Below, piece by piece: positions 33,008 to 41,850 of a DNA stretch of 60,294 nucleotides. This DNA is from Paracoccaceae bacterium (GTDB taxonomy: Bacteria > Pseudomonadota > Alphaproteobacteria > Rhodobacterales > Rhodobacteraceae): positions 1 through 60,294 of the forward strand of contig NVUX02000013.1 of assembly GCA_002402045.2 (NCBI GenBank), in the 5' to 3' direction. A program made the translations under genes and the position numbers. The number at the start of each line of letters is the position of its first letter. Positions within the stretch are counted from its first letter, which is position 1. The notes under the pieces were generated by a model that had not been told where the DNA came from, ran no database searches, and was given only the letters and a program-made list of their open reading frames with translations.

Positions 33008-35224
33008 ATGGACCCGCTGGCCCAAATCTGGCGTGATAGGCTAAACTGCACCGTTTCCAAGGTGGATGCCCTCTTTGAGGATGCGCTGGGCCGTGCGCAG
33101 CAGGTGATGGACGAGGACGCGCTCTATGCGTGGCTAGCTGGGACAGACGTTGTGTGTGCGCTGGGCCGCGGGCTAGAGCTGCCGCTTTATTATCTTGATG
33201 AAATGCCTGAAGTGGTAAAGCACTCTGATGCCGCTATTTTGCCGGAGGTGGCTGACCTTTGCGTGCTGCTTTCCAAAGAGGCTGTGCGCGACTCCATCGG
33301 GCCTTTTTTAAGCACGCTGGCGCAGGTGGCGCGGCGGCTGGATAACGCCGACCTTCTCCGCATCTGGCTGCGGATGATCCGCAAAATGGTGGCTGAGGCC
33401 AAGGGCGGAACCGCGCCGCTTCTGGCCCGCGCGCCTTATCTTTTTGCCCAGCTTTCCCTGCTCGGTGTGCAGGAATGGGTCGAGTATGGAATGCGGGTTT
33501 ATCGTGACTACCCGCACCGCCTGCCGGATTATTTCAGCCTGCAAAGCGCTGATTCCAAGGCTATGCTGGTTAAGCAACGCTCTGGCACGCTTTTCATGGA
33601 TGCCGAGCGCCAACTCACCATGTTTCAGCGCGCGTTTTTTAACACGGCTGAGGATTTTCGCCCCTATTCCGAGGCGCTTGAAACTGCCCGCAAGCCAAAG
33701 CCGCATTATGACCAGCAAGGCCTGCACATCCCCGATGTTTACGAGGATCTCGGAACGGTTTCGGGCATAAACCGCTATTACGCCGTCATCGCCCATATGC
33801 TGGCCCACCAAAAGTGGACCACGCCGCTGCTGGCTGATAATTTCAGCGTGTTCCAGCACATCGCAATCGAGGTGTTTGAGGATGCCCGCGTAGAGCACCT
33901 CGCCATGCAGCAATATCCCGGGCTGCGAAAACTCTGGGTGTCTTTACACCCGATTCCGGTGCCGGGTTCCTGCCCCTCGGGCTGGGCCTGCATTCGGCAC
34001 AAACTGGCTATGCTGTCTTATGCTATTCTTAACCCCGAGCACCGCTATACCGAGCCTTCCTTATTGGAATTTGCCGCCAAATTTCGCGCACGCTTTATGG
34101 AAAGCCCGCATGACCCAAAGCTGGCGGTGGACCTTGGGGTTGGCTGGTTGGCCAAAAACTTCGAGCATGATTTTCGACAGCCCAATGTGTGGTTTGAGGA
34201 TACCGAAGTGAGCTATCGCGACGATAACCGCTATCTCTGGATGTTTCTTGAGGAGGCCGAGGAGGAGGATGATTTTCACTCCGACCACGGCGCGCAGGCG
34301 CGGGTTGAGGGCGAAGATAACGGCCTTTTGCCGCCGCGCTTTTATCCCGAGTGGGATTACCAGCTGCAAAGCTATCGGCCTGATTGGGTGACGGTGTTTG
34401 AAAGCCTGGCCGAGCCGGGCAATGCTGCGGAAATTGATGCGCTGCTGGAGAAAAACCAGCGCCTTCTCAAACAGCTTAAGGCGATTGTGGACCTGCTCAA
34501 GCCCCAGCAGCGCAAGCGGGTGCGCTATCAAAACGAGGGGGACGACCTTGATCTGGATGTCGCCATTCAGGCCGCGATTGACTATCGGATTGGCAGAACG
34601 CCTGACACCCGGATCATGCAAAGCCACGTAAAAGATGGTCGCGATATTGCCGTGATGCTGCTTTTGGATCTGTCAGAATCTATTAATGATGTGCCTGCGG
34701 GGGCGGAAAGCTCGATTCTGCAACTCTCGCAAGAAGCGGCGGCTTTACTGGCCACTTCAGTAGAAGCGCTGGGCGACCCGCTGGCGATTGGCGGCTTTAG
34801 CTCGAACACGAGAAACGCCGTGAGCTATTCGCATTTCAAAGGCTTTAAGGAGCCTTGGGGCGAAGCGCCAAAAGCGCGCCTCGCAGGTATGAAGGCGAGG
34901 AACTCGACCCGCATGGGTGCGGCCCTGCGCCATGCGGGGGCTTATCTGGCCGACCGCAAAGAGGAAAAGCGCCTGCTTTTGGTGCTGACCGATGGGGAGC
35001 CGCATGATATTGACGTAGCCGATCCGAAATACCTGCAAGACGACACGCGTATTGCGGTGGGCGAGCTGGCCAGTAAAGGCGTCACCACCTATTGTATCAG
35101 CCTTGACCCCAACGCCGATGATTATGTTGCCGACATTTTTGGCCGCAACAATTTTACGGTGATCGACCGCGTGGAAAGCCTGCCGGAAAAACTGCCAAAA
35201 CTGTTTATGTCACTCACGCGGTAG
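33008..35224 (+). CDS. cbbO: RubisCO activation protein CbbO
   Basis: A 738-aa protein. The N-terminal two thirds are helical and family-specific (including an acidic run near residue 415, EEAEEEDDFHSDHG), and the C-terminal 180 residues form a von Willebrand A domain with an intact MIDAS: DLSES at 554-558 and LTDGEPHDID near 660. In studied CbbQO systems CbbO binds a RubisCO acidic residue through the MIDAS and acts as adaptor for CbbQ. Directly follows cbbQ, same strand. Confidence 0.92.
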   Translation: MDPLAQIWRDRLNCTVSKVDALFEDALGRAQQVMDEDALYAWLAGTDVVCALGRGLELPLYYLDEMPEVVKHSDAAILPEVADLCVLLSKEAVRDSIGPFLSTLAQVARRLDNADLLRIWLRMIRKMVAEAKGGTAPLLARAPYLFAQLSLLGVQEWVEYGMRVYRDYPHRLPDYFSLQSADSKAMLVKQRSGTLFMDAERQLTMFQRAFFNTAEDFRPYSEALETARKPKPHYDQQGLHIPDVYEDLGTVSGINRYYAVIAHMLAHQKWTTPLLADNFSVFQHIAIEVFEDARVEHLAMQQYPGLRKLWVSLHPIPVPGSCPSGWACIRHKLAMLSYAILNPEHRYTEPSLLEFAAKFRARFMESPHDPKLAVDLGVGWLAKNFEHDFRQPNVWFEDTEVSYRDDNRYLWMFLEEAEEEDDFHSDHGAQARVEGEDNGLLPPRFYPEWDYQLQSYRPDWVTVFESLAEPGNAAEIDALLEKNQRLLKQLKAIVDLLKPQQRKRVRYQNEGDDLDLDVAIQAAIDYRIGRTPDTRIMQSHVKDGRDIAVMLLLDLSESINDVPAGAESSILQLSQEAAALLATSVEALGDPLAIGGFSSNTRNAVSYSHFKGFKEPWGEAPKARLAGMKARNSTRMGAALRHAGAYLADRKEEKRLLLVLTDGEPHDIDVADPKYLQDDTRIAVGELASKGVTTYCISLDPNADDYVADIFGRNNFTVIDRVESLPEKLPKLFMSLTR

Positions 35225-35480
35225 TGGCCTAGGTGGCGTTTAGCCGCCCCACGCCAGCCAATGCTCTGCTGCAGATTGCCTTGACCCGACCAAAAATAGG
35301 GGTGAGGTTGGAGAGGCTAAAATTGCCGGCGAGCTGGCAAATTAGCCGGTTTGGAAAAATTCAACTGCGGGCAATAGCTTGGCGATACCCCCTCGGTTGA
35401 TAGGATGGACTTCTTGTCTCTTATGGTATTATAAGACACACTCGTAAACGCAGCCTCTATATATTTGGGTAGTATTTTCT

Positions 35481-37394
35481 ATGAAACATAGGCCCGAAAT
35501 AGACGGACTCCGCACAATAGCTGTGCTACCGGTCATCTTCTTTCATGCAGGCGTAACACAGCTCTCCGGAGGGTATGTGGGCGTGGATGTCTTTTTTGTA
35601 ATCTCTGGCTTTCTAATAACGGGAATCCTCTTGCGCGAACTGCAATCTGGCGATTTTTCAGTCATTAGGTTTTATGAGCGACGCGCGCGGCGTATCTTGC
35701 CTGCTTTATTTGTAATGATGGCTGTTTCATCAATTATCGCTGGGTTGGTCCTGTTGCCTTATGAACTTGTCACATATGGCAGGGGGGTAATTGCGGTGCT
35801 TGTGTTCGCGTCAAATATTTTATTTTGGCGGGAGAGCGGGTATTTTTCAGCTTCGTCTGAAGAGAACCCCCTGCTTCATACGTGGAGTTTAGCTGTTGAG
35901 GAGCAGTTTTATATTATATTTCCTCTTGTTCTTTGGCTTATTTGGCGGTGGTGGCCCCGGGGTTTGGTCCCCCTGTTGGTTATTGCGGCCGTTATTTCCC
36001 TGGCTCTGGCTGATTTTATGTCAACGAGGATGGCAACGGCCAATTTCTATTTACTGCCAACCCGTGCTTGGGAGCTTTTGGCAGGGTCTCTAACGGCTGT
36101 GTATGTCATTCGGAGGGGCATAATTACTGGTTTGGTAGGGCAAGTTCTTGGATATTCGGGTTTAGCAGCCATCACATTTGCAGTTCTGTATTTTGATTCC
36201 GAAACGCCGTTTCCTTCTTTGTGGGCCATCGCGCCAGTATTTGGCAGTGTTGCCATAATTCTGGGCGCCACACACGCGACTACGGTTGGGCGGTTCTTGG
36301 GGTCTAAGCCACTGGTCGGCATCGGAGTCATTAGCTATTCGGCCTATCTTTGGCACCAACCTCTATTTGCGTTTGCGCGTATTTTACACCCAGAGGGGCA
36401 CCCAGCGGCTGTTCTCATGTTCGGGCTTGCATTTGCGTCTTTGGGTTTTGGCTGGCTGAGCTGGCGCTTTGTTGAGCGCCCGTTTCGTCGGCCCGGCAGC
36501 TTCTCGCGGCGCAAAATTTTTGCACTATCAGGCTTGGGGACGGCTGCATTTGCCGGATTGGGACTGTTAGCAATTCTTTCCCAAGGGTTCCCGCAGCGGT
36601 ATCCTGTCGGCCAGCGCGCATGGATTGTGAAGCGGCCGGTTGAATATACAAGATACGTTATAGGCCGTTACGACAGCATCAGAAACGCGCCCTTATCACT
36701 TGAAAGACCGAACCTGGTGATTGTCGGGGACAGCTTCAGCCAGGATTTATACAATATGATTCTTGAGAATGGTGCGTTTGCTGACCACGCAGTCTCAACC
36801 CTATATATTCCGGCCGCCTGCCAGATATTCTTTGGGGTTTCCTTTGACGAAATTGAGGCCAACATTGGGCCCAAAGACCGCCAAATGTGCCGGAGCAATT
36901 TCTTAACGGATACGCATGTGGAGAAGATGCGGAGGTCTGATGTTGTCATCTTCACTGCGAATTGGCATTTATGGGCCGCGGAGTCTTTTCGTACATCGCT
37001 TGACGCTATGGCCCTGCCGCCGAAGGTATTCGTGTTTGTGGTTGGATCTAAGAATTTCATACGCAGGCGGCGAGATTTGCTTTCGCTTGATACTGATCAC
37101 CCAAATGAAGTGCGTGAGCCTGTTAGTGATATGGTCCGGCGGTCTACCGAAGTTTTGGCGAGAGACTTCGGGCCAGACCAGTTCATCAACATTCAGGCGC
37201 TATTTTGTGAAGGTGGATGTCGGCTTCTGACCGACACGGGAGCGCTCATTTCATATGACGGTTCACATTTGACACGAGAGGGCGCTAAGTTTCTCGGGGG
37301 CATTTTGCTCGACACATCCCCTATCAGAGCATTGGCGCAAGATTTTAGATCACCTGCGGGCAAGAGAATTCAAGACAGGGCTGGGGAGGATTAG
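35481..37394 (+). CDS. Acyltransferase-3 / SGNH membrane O-acetyltransferase
   Basis: A 637-aa protein. Residues 1 to about 350 have about ten to eleven membrane helices and the acyltransferase-3 signature (RPEIDGLRTIAVLPVIFFHAG shown as IDGLRTIAVLPVIFFHAG, then GGYVGVDVFFVISGFLITG and FYERRARRILPAL). The C-terminal part is a periplasmic SGNH domain with nucleophile motif VIVGDSFSQDLYN and the late Asp/His pair in YDGSHLTREG. Such proteins O-acetylate lipopolysaccharide or capsular sugars. It stands alone, is more AT-rich than the flanking cbb genes and trmD, and has typical features of an exchanged surface-modification gene. The acceptor is unknown. The preceding 256 bp contain no gene. Confidence 0.88.
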   Translation: MKHRPEIDGLRTIAVLPVIFFHAGVTQLSGGYVGVDVFFVISGFLITGILLRELQSGDFSVIRFYERRARRILPALFVMMAVSSIIAGLVLLPYELVTYGRGVIAVLVFASNILFWRESGYFSASSEENPLLHTWSLAVEEQFYIIFPLVLWLIWRWWPRGLVPLLVIAAVISLALADFMSTRMATANFYLLPTRAWELLAGSLTAVYVIRRGIITGLVGQVLGYSGLAAITFAVLYFDSETPFPSLWAIAPVFGSVAIILGATHATTVGRFLGSKPLVGIGVISYSAYLWHQPLFAFARILHPEGHPAAVLMFGLAFASLGFGWLSWRFVERPFRRPGSFSRRKIFALSGLGTAAFAGLGLLAILSQGFPQRYPVGQRAWIVKRPVEYTRYVIGRYDSIRNAPLSLERPNLVIVGDSFSQDLYNMILENGAFADHAVSTLYIPAACQIFFGVSFDEIEANIGPKDRQMCRSNFLTDTHVEKMRRSDVVIFTANWHLWAAESFRTSLDAMALPPKVFVFVVGSKNFIRRRRDLLSLDTDHPNEVREPVSDMVRRSTEVLARDFGPDQFINIQALFCEGGCRLLTDTGALISYDGSHLTREGAKFLGGILLDTSPIRALAQDFRSPAGKRIQDRAGED

Positions 37395-37599
37395 ACCACC
37401 ACTTCGCCTTTTCGCTAGCCATGCCTGAAGTCTGGTGAAACCGCTTGTATGATTGAGTTAAAAGCTGAAACAGACAGCATTGCAACTAAACTAGCTGTTA
37501 TTGAGGCTTTACGAGGGGGCGGGAAAACCTAAGTGCGCTAAATTTTTTATGATTAACAATATTGCCAGATGTTGAAAATTTGGAGAGAATAGCCTGAAA

Positions 37600-38406
37600 C
37601 TATGGCTTGCTTTGTCGGCTCGTTTGGTAGGCCTCCCAAAGGTCTGGTCGCCGTGCTTTTGTGGTCGCTTCGCTTTGTGCCTGCCGCCATTCTGCAACCT
37701 TGCCATGATGGCCCGACGTCAGCACTTCGGGGATAGTGCGGCCCTCCCACTCGGCGGGGCGGGTATAGTGCGGGTGCTCTAGCAATCCATTGGAATGGCT
37801 TTCATCGACAGTGCTTTCGGCATTACCAAGCACCTTGGGCAATAGGCGCACGGTGGCGTCTATCAACGCTTGCGCGGCAATCTCGCCCCCTGTCAGCACA
37901 AAATCCCCAAGGGATATTTCCTCAACATTGCGGGCTTGCAGCACCCGCTCGTCCACCCCTTCAAAACGGCCACAGAGCAGCGTAATGCCCTTGGCCTCGC
38001 TAAAGCGCTGGGCCATGGCTTGGGTGAGGGGCTTGCCGCGCGGGGAAAGGTAAATAACCGGCCAATCGGCGCGGGCATGGCCTTTATCGGCAAAATCTAT
38101 CGCGCGGCCAACCACATCAGCGCGCAGCACCATGCCAGCACCACCGCCAGCGGGGGTATCGTCCACATTGCGGTGTTTACCGCGGGCAAACATGCGAATA
38201 TCTATCGGCTCCAGCCCCCACAGCCCCTCCTGTAGGGCGCGCCCCGTGAGCGATTGCCCAAGAATGCCGGGAAACATATCGGGATATAGCGTCAGCACTT
38301 TGGCCTTCCACGCGCCCGCAATATCGGGCGTATCTTGCAGCAAAGCGCGGGGCGTGCGGGATGCCTCAATATTAAGGCGACCGTGGGATTTGGCAGGGGT
38401 TGGCAT
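37600..38406 (-). CDS. trmD: tRNA (guanine-37-N1)-methyltransferase
   Basis: A 268-aa SPOUT methyltransferase that methylates G37 of tRNAs to keep the reading frame. Motifs: LTLYPDMFPGILGQSLTGRA, DDTPAGGGAGMVLRADVVG, LLCGRFEGVDERVL and IGDFVLTGGEIAAQ-type SLGDFVLTGGEIAAQALIDA. The N-terminus has about 35 residues before the family start, a minor oddity. Usually next to rimM and rplS; here rimM is about 10 kb away on the same strand and the intervening genes are mostly on the other strand. The 205 bp downstream contain no gene. Confidence 0.93.
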   Translation of the reverse strand: MPTPAKSHGRLNIEASRTPRALLQDTPDIAGAWKAKVLTLYPDMFPGILGQSLTGRALQEGLWGLEPIDIRMFARGKHRNVDDTPAGGGAGMVLRADVVGRAIDFADKGHARADWPVIYLSPRGKPLTQAMAQRFSEAKGITLLCGRFEGVDERVLQARNVEEISLGDFVLTGGEIAAQALIDATVRLLPKVLGNAESTVDESHSNGLLEHPHYTRPAEWEGRTIPEVLTSGHHGKVAEWRQAQSEATTKARRPDLWEAYQTSRQSKP

Positions 38407-38466
38407 TTGGCGTGGCCTTTGTAATGGTTGTTGGCTGCTCTATAGCGAAAAACCGGAGATCATTCT

Positions 38467-39255
38467 ATGCAAAACCTTAAAGGCCTTTCAGAGGTTGCCC
38501 CGCAATATGACGGGATATTGTTTGATATTTATGGCGTAATGCATAATGGCGTTGCGTGTTTTCCCGAGGCGATTGCTTGTTTGCAGGCGCTGACAGAGGC
38601 GGGCATTCCCTACGGATTCCTGTCCAACATGCCGCTTCGGGCGCATCAGGTGAAGGCTTCGTTGGTAAAACGCGGCATGCCAGAGGCTTTGGTGGTTGGG
38701 GCCTTAACCTCGGGCGAGGCGGTGCACTGCGCGCTGAGCGGGGAAGGCTATGGGGAAAACTATGTGTTTCAGGGGCCTGATAGTACGCGCGGCATTGTGC
38801 CTGCGGGCTATACCGAGGTGCCTTTGAGCGCGGCGGATTTTGTGTTGGTTAGCGGTATTGGTGACGAGGAAGGGCCAGAGGACCATAGCGAGCTGCTCAA
38901 AACCGCCTTGGCGCGGGGGCTGCCGATGATATGTGCCAACCCTGATCTTAAGGTCGGGCACGGCGATAGAATGGTGAGCTGCGCCGGGCTTTTGGTGGAT
39001 GCCTATGAGCGCATGGGTGGAGATGCCCGCTGGATGGGCAAGCCGCACAAAGCAGTGTTTGAAATGGCAAGCAAAATGCTGGGCGGCACGCTGCTTATGG
39101 TTGGCGATTCGTTGCGGACAGATATTGCCGGGGCGCAGGGGGCAGGGCTGGATACGGTGTTTATTCAGAGTGGAATACATAATGGCGCGGGCAACGGGCT
39201 GTTTGAGGCGGAAGGTATTTTTCCTAATTATGCGCTGCCACGGCTGTCATGGTAG
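38467..39255 (+). CDS. HAD hydrolase of the NagD-like TIGR01459 group
   Basis: A 262-aa HAD-superfamily phosphatase. Motif I is LFDIYGVMHNG, with the nucleophile Asp but Tyr in place of the usual second Asp. Motif II (GFLSNMPLRAHQV) and a cap region follow, then Lys in WMGKPHKAVFEMA and motif IV MVGDSLRTDIAGAQGAGL. Alphaproteobacterial members of this group commonly have an aromatic residue at the second position, so the protein is probably normal for its group. Physiological substrate unknown. Divergent from trmD with 60 bp between starts. Confidence 0.85.
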   Translation: MQNLKGLSEVAPQYDGILFDIYGVMHNGVACFPEAIACLQALTEAGIPYGFLSNMPLRAHQVKASLVKRGMPEALVVGALTSGEAVHCALSGEGYGENYVFQGPDSTRGIVPAGYTEVPLSAADFVLVSGIGDEEGPEDHSELLKTALARGLPMICANPDLKVGHGDRMVSCAGLLVDAYERMGGDARWMGKPHKAVFEMASKMLGGTLLMVGDSLRTDIAGAQGAGLDTVFIQSGIHNGAGNGLFEAEGIFPNYALPRLSW

Positions 39256-39515
39256 CGGCACGCGGACAGCTCGACATTGAATTTGTATACAAAAGGACGC
39301 CCGATCCGCATGTTAAAAAACTATTATCGGGTTTATGTTTAACCCCCTATTTTTATTGCGTCTAATAGAGAAATAAGGAATTTTTGGCGAGCTAAGGTAC
39401 TGGCCCAATATGACTTTTCGAGCCTTTCTTCCGGAATTTTCTTGCAAATTGGAGCGTTGCCGGATAATTTTATTACAATTGGTGCAAGTCATCCACTTAA
39501 CGATGGAGAAATATT

Positions 39516-40604
39516 TTGACGTCAAATAGCTCTAGCGATGCATTCGTCGCGTTTGAACGGGTTCAAAAAAGCTATGATGGCGAGATTCTGGTGGTTAAAG
39601 ACCTGAATTTGCACATAGGCAAGGGTGAGTTTTTAACCATGTTGGGGCCATCGGGCTCGGGCAAAACCACATGCCTGATGATGCTGGCCGGATTTGAAAC
39701 GGCAACTCATGGTGATATTCTGCTCGGCGGTAAGCCGATCAATAATATCCCGCCGCATAAGCGCGGCATTGGCATGGTCTTCCAAAACTACGCATTATTT
39801 CCCCATATGACCGTTGGTGAAAACCTCAGCTTCCCGCTGGAAGTGCGCAAAATTGGTAAATCCGAGCGTGAGCGCATGGTTAAAGACGCGTTGGATATGG
39901 TGCAGATGGGCGATTTTGCCGGTCGTCGCCCCGCGCAGCTTTCGGGCGGGCAGCAACAGCGAATTGCGCTGGCCCGCGCGCTGGTATTTAAGCCCGAGCT
40001 GGTGTTGATGGACGAACCTTTGGGTGCGCTCGACAAGCAGCTGCGTGAGCATATGCAATACGAAATAAAGCACTTGCATGAAAGCCTCGGCATCACCGTG
40101 GTTTACGTGACCCACGACCAATCTGAAGCGCTCACTATGTCTGACCGCGTGGCGGTATTTGAAGATGGCCGCATTCAGCAATTGGCCGCGCCGGATGATT
40201 TGTATGAGCGCCCTGAAAATGCCTTTGTGGCGCAGTTTATTGGGGAAAACAACACCCTGAGGGGCAAGATAACGGCCCAAAACGGACCTTTGGTTTCTGT
40301 TGATGTAGAGGGCGGATTGCAAGTGCAGGCGCTGGCTGTGAATTGTGGCGGCGTGGGGGAGCAAACCACGCTTTCATTGCGTCCCGAGCGGGTGTCGCTC
40401 AATGGAGACGGCCCAAATAGCACCTCAGCAAGGGTACTGGAGCTGATCTATCTTGGCGACCATATCCGCTGCCGCCTTGAGGTTTCAGGCGACGACCAGT
40501 TTATCGTAAAAGTGCCAAACGGGGCAGGGCAAAAGCACCTTGTGGTTGGAGAAATCACCCCCATTAGCTGGCAAAGTGAAGATTGCCGCGCGCTAGATTT
40601 CTAG
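39516..40604 (+). CDS. ABC transporter ATP-binding protein, PotA-like
   Basis: A 362-aa ATPase with Walker A GPSGSGKT, LSGGQQQRIALARAL signature, Walker B LVLMDEPLGALD, switch VTHDQSEALTMSDRV and a C-terminal TOBE regulatory domain (RPERVSLNGDG, ELIYLGDHIRC). This architecture belongs to the polyamine/opine/iron transporter group. The start is TTG at 39516, with GGAG 9 nt upstream; no in-frame ATG is close. It begins an ATPase-binding protein-two permease operon ending beside ectoine catabolic genes. The 260 bp upstream are AT-rich with no gene and likely contain the promoter. Confidence 0.9.
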   Translation: MTSNSSSDAFVAFERVQKSYDGEILVVKDLNLHIGKGEFLTMLGPSGSGKTTCLMMLAGFETATHGDILLGGKPINNIPPHKRGIGMVFQNYALFPHMTVGENLSFPLEVRKIGKSERERMVKDALDMVQMGDFAGRRPAQLSGGQQQRIALARALVFKPELVLMDEPLGALDKQLREHMQYEIKHLHESLGITVVYVTHDQSEALTMSDRVAVFEDGRIQQLAAPDDLYERPENAFVAQFIGENNTLRGKITAQNGPLVSVDVEGGLQVQALAVNCGGVGEQTTLSLRPERVSLNGDGPNSTSARVLELIYLGDHIRCRLEVSGDDQFIVKVPNGAGQKHLVVGEITPISWQSEDCRALDF

Positions 40605-40693
40605 GCGCGCAGCTTTAACACGGGTGCACGGGGTTGTCCGACATGTGTACTCTTATAAATTTATAAATTCGGGCAAATCTTTGGGAGAAAACT

Positions 40694-41794
40694 ATGAAAT
40701 TTAACAAAATAATGCTTGGGGCCAGCGTGCTTGCGCTTTCCACCACGCCACTAATGGCACAAGATATGACCATCGTTTCCTGGGGTGGCGCTTATTCATC
40801 CAGCCAGCAAAACGCATACCATGACCCGTATATGGCGACTAATCCCGGCGTAAACATCATCAATGATGAAAGCTCGGCTGAAGCTGTGGCCAAGCTGCGC
40901 GCTATGGCTGAAGCTGGCAACACCACATGGGATGTGGTTGACGTAGAAGCCGCCGACGCTATTCGTCTTTGTGACGAAGGCTTGGCCATGGAAATTGATG
41001 TCGACAGCCAGTTGGCACCGGGCGATGATGGCTCAACCGCCACCGAAGATTTCGGCAATATGCTGGTATCTGAGTGCTTCATCCCACAAATCGTGTTTTC
41101 AACCACATTTGGCTATCGCACAGACATGGTGCCAGAAGGCACCCCAGCGCCCACCGGCGCATGTGATGTGTTTGACCTCGAAACATATCCTGGCAAGCGT
41201 TCCCTAAACAAGCAACCGATTGCCAATATGGAGTGGGCCTTGATCTGTGATGGCGTTGCTTATGACGACGTTTATGACATGCTGGAAACTGATGAAGGCC
41301 AAGCGCGTGCGTTTGCTAAGCTCGACACCATCAAAGACGAGACCATCTGGTGGTCAGCGTCTGCCGAGCCTGTGCAGCTTTTGGCTGATGGCGAAGTGTT
41401 CATGGCGTCTGCCTATAATGGCCGCCTGTTCTCGATGATCGCCGAGCAAGGCCAGCCGGTAGGTATGGCATGGGACTGGCAGATGTATGATCTCGATGGC
41501 TGGATTATTCCTGCCAACCTGAGTGATGAGCGCCGTCAGGCAGCCCTTGATTATGTATACTTTGCTACTGATACCCAGCGTTTGGCTGATCAGGCAAAAT
41601 ACATCTCATATGGCCCGGCACGTGCCTCATCGGCACCATTGGTTGGCAAGCACGCCACCCTTGGTATCGACATGGGCCCTCACATGCCAACAGACCCCAG
41701 AAATGCGGAAAACACTTTCGTAAAAAACTACAGCTGGTGGGCTGATTACCGCGATGATCTGGATGAAAAATTCCAGGCATGGCTGCTACAATAA
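40694..41794 (+). CDS. Periplasmic substrate-binding protein, PotD/PotF-like
   Basis: A 366-aa extracellular solute-binding protein. Signal peptide at 1-22 (MKFNKIMLGASVLALSTTPL, then MAQD). Mature N-terminus TIVSWGGAYSSSQQNAY is typical of the PotD/PotF/DdaA-like group. It has many acidic residues and aromatic clusters (TIWWSASAEPVQL, WDWQMYDLDGW) that may form a cation-pi cage, as expected for a quaternary or cyclic amine or betaine-like solute. It lies 89 bp after the ATPase with its own GGGAG site. Ligand not determinable; proximity to doe genes suggests ectoine or a derivative. Confidence 0.88.
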   Translation: MKFNKIMLGASVLALSTTPLMAQDMTIVSWGGAYSSSQQNAYHDPYMATNPGVNIINDESSAEAVAKLRAMAEAGNTTWDVVDVEAADAIRLCDEGLAMEIDVDSQLAPGDDGSTATEDFGNMLVSECFIPQIVFSTTFGYRTDMVPEGTPAPTGACDVFDLETYPGKRSLNKQPIANMEWALICDGVAYDDVYDMLETDEGQARAFAKLDTIKDETIWWSASAEPVQLLADGEVFMASAYNGRLFSMIAEQGQPVGMAWDWQMYDLDGWIIPANLSDERRQAALDYVYFATDTQRLADQAKYISYGPARASSAPLVGKHATLGIDMGPHMPTDPRNAENTFVKNYSWWADYRDDLDEKFQAWLLQ

Positions 41795-41806
41795 ACTAAT
41801 ATTTTC

Positions 41807-41835
41807 GGGGCCAGCGCGTGCTGGCCCCGTACTTT
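41807..41835 (+). terminator. Stem-loop between binding-protein and permease genes
   Basis: GGGGCCAGC-GCGT-GCTGGCCCC (41807-41828) with ACTTTTT soon after. Such partial terminators or mRNA-stabilising stems often follow binding-protein genes and give them higher expression than the permeases. Confidence 0.7.
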
Positions 41836-41850
41836 TTCAAAGGAGACTCA

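Noticed and set aside
31907-33025. Long minus-strand frame of 372 codons over cbbM/cbbQ
   Set aside because: Antisense to well-supported genes, with no start signal or family match.
32204-35224. Reading the AAA+ ATPase and VWA protein as cobaltochelatase CobS/CobT
   Set aside because: They follow cbbM directly, the VWA protein is 738 aa with CbbO-type N-terminal region, and the ATPase has CbbQ-type sequence. Nearness to the cob operon is coincidental.
35225-35480. Hidden small gene between cbbO and the acyltransferase
   Set aside because: Only short interrupted frames and an imperfect TCTTAT/ATAAGA repeat near 35420-35440 were seen.
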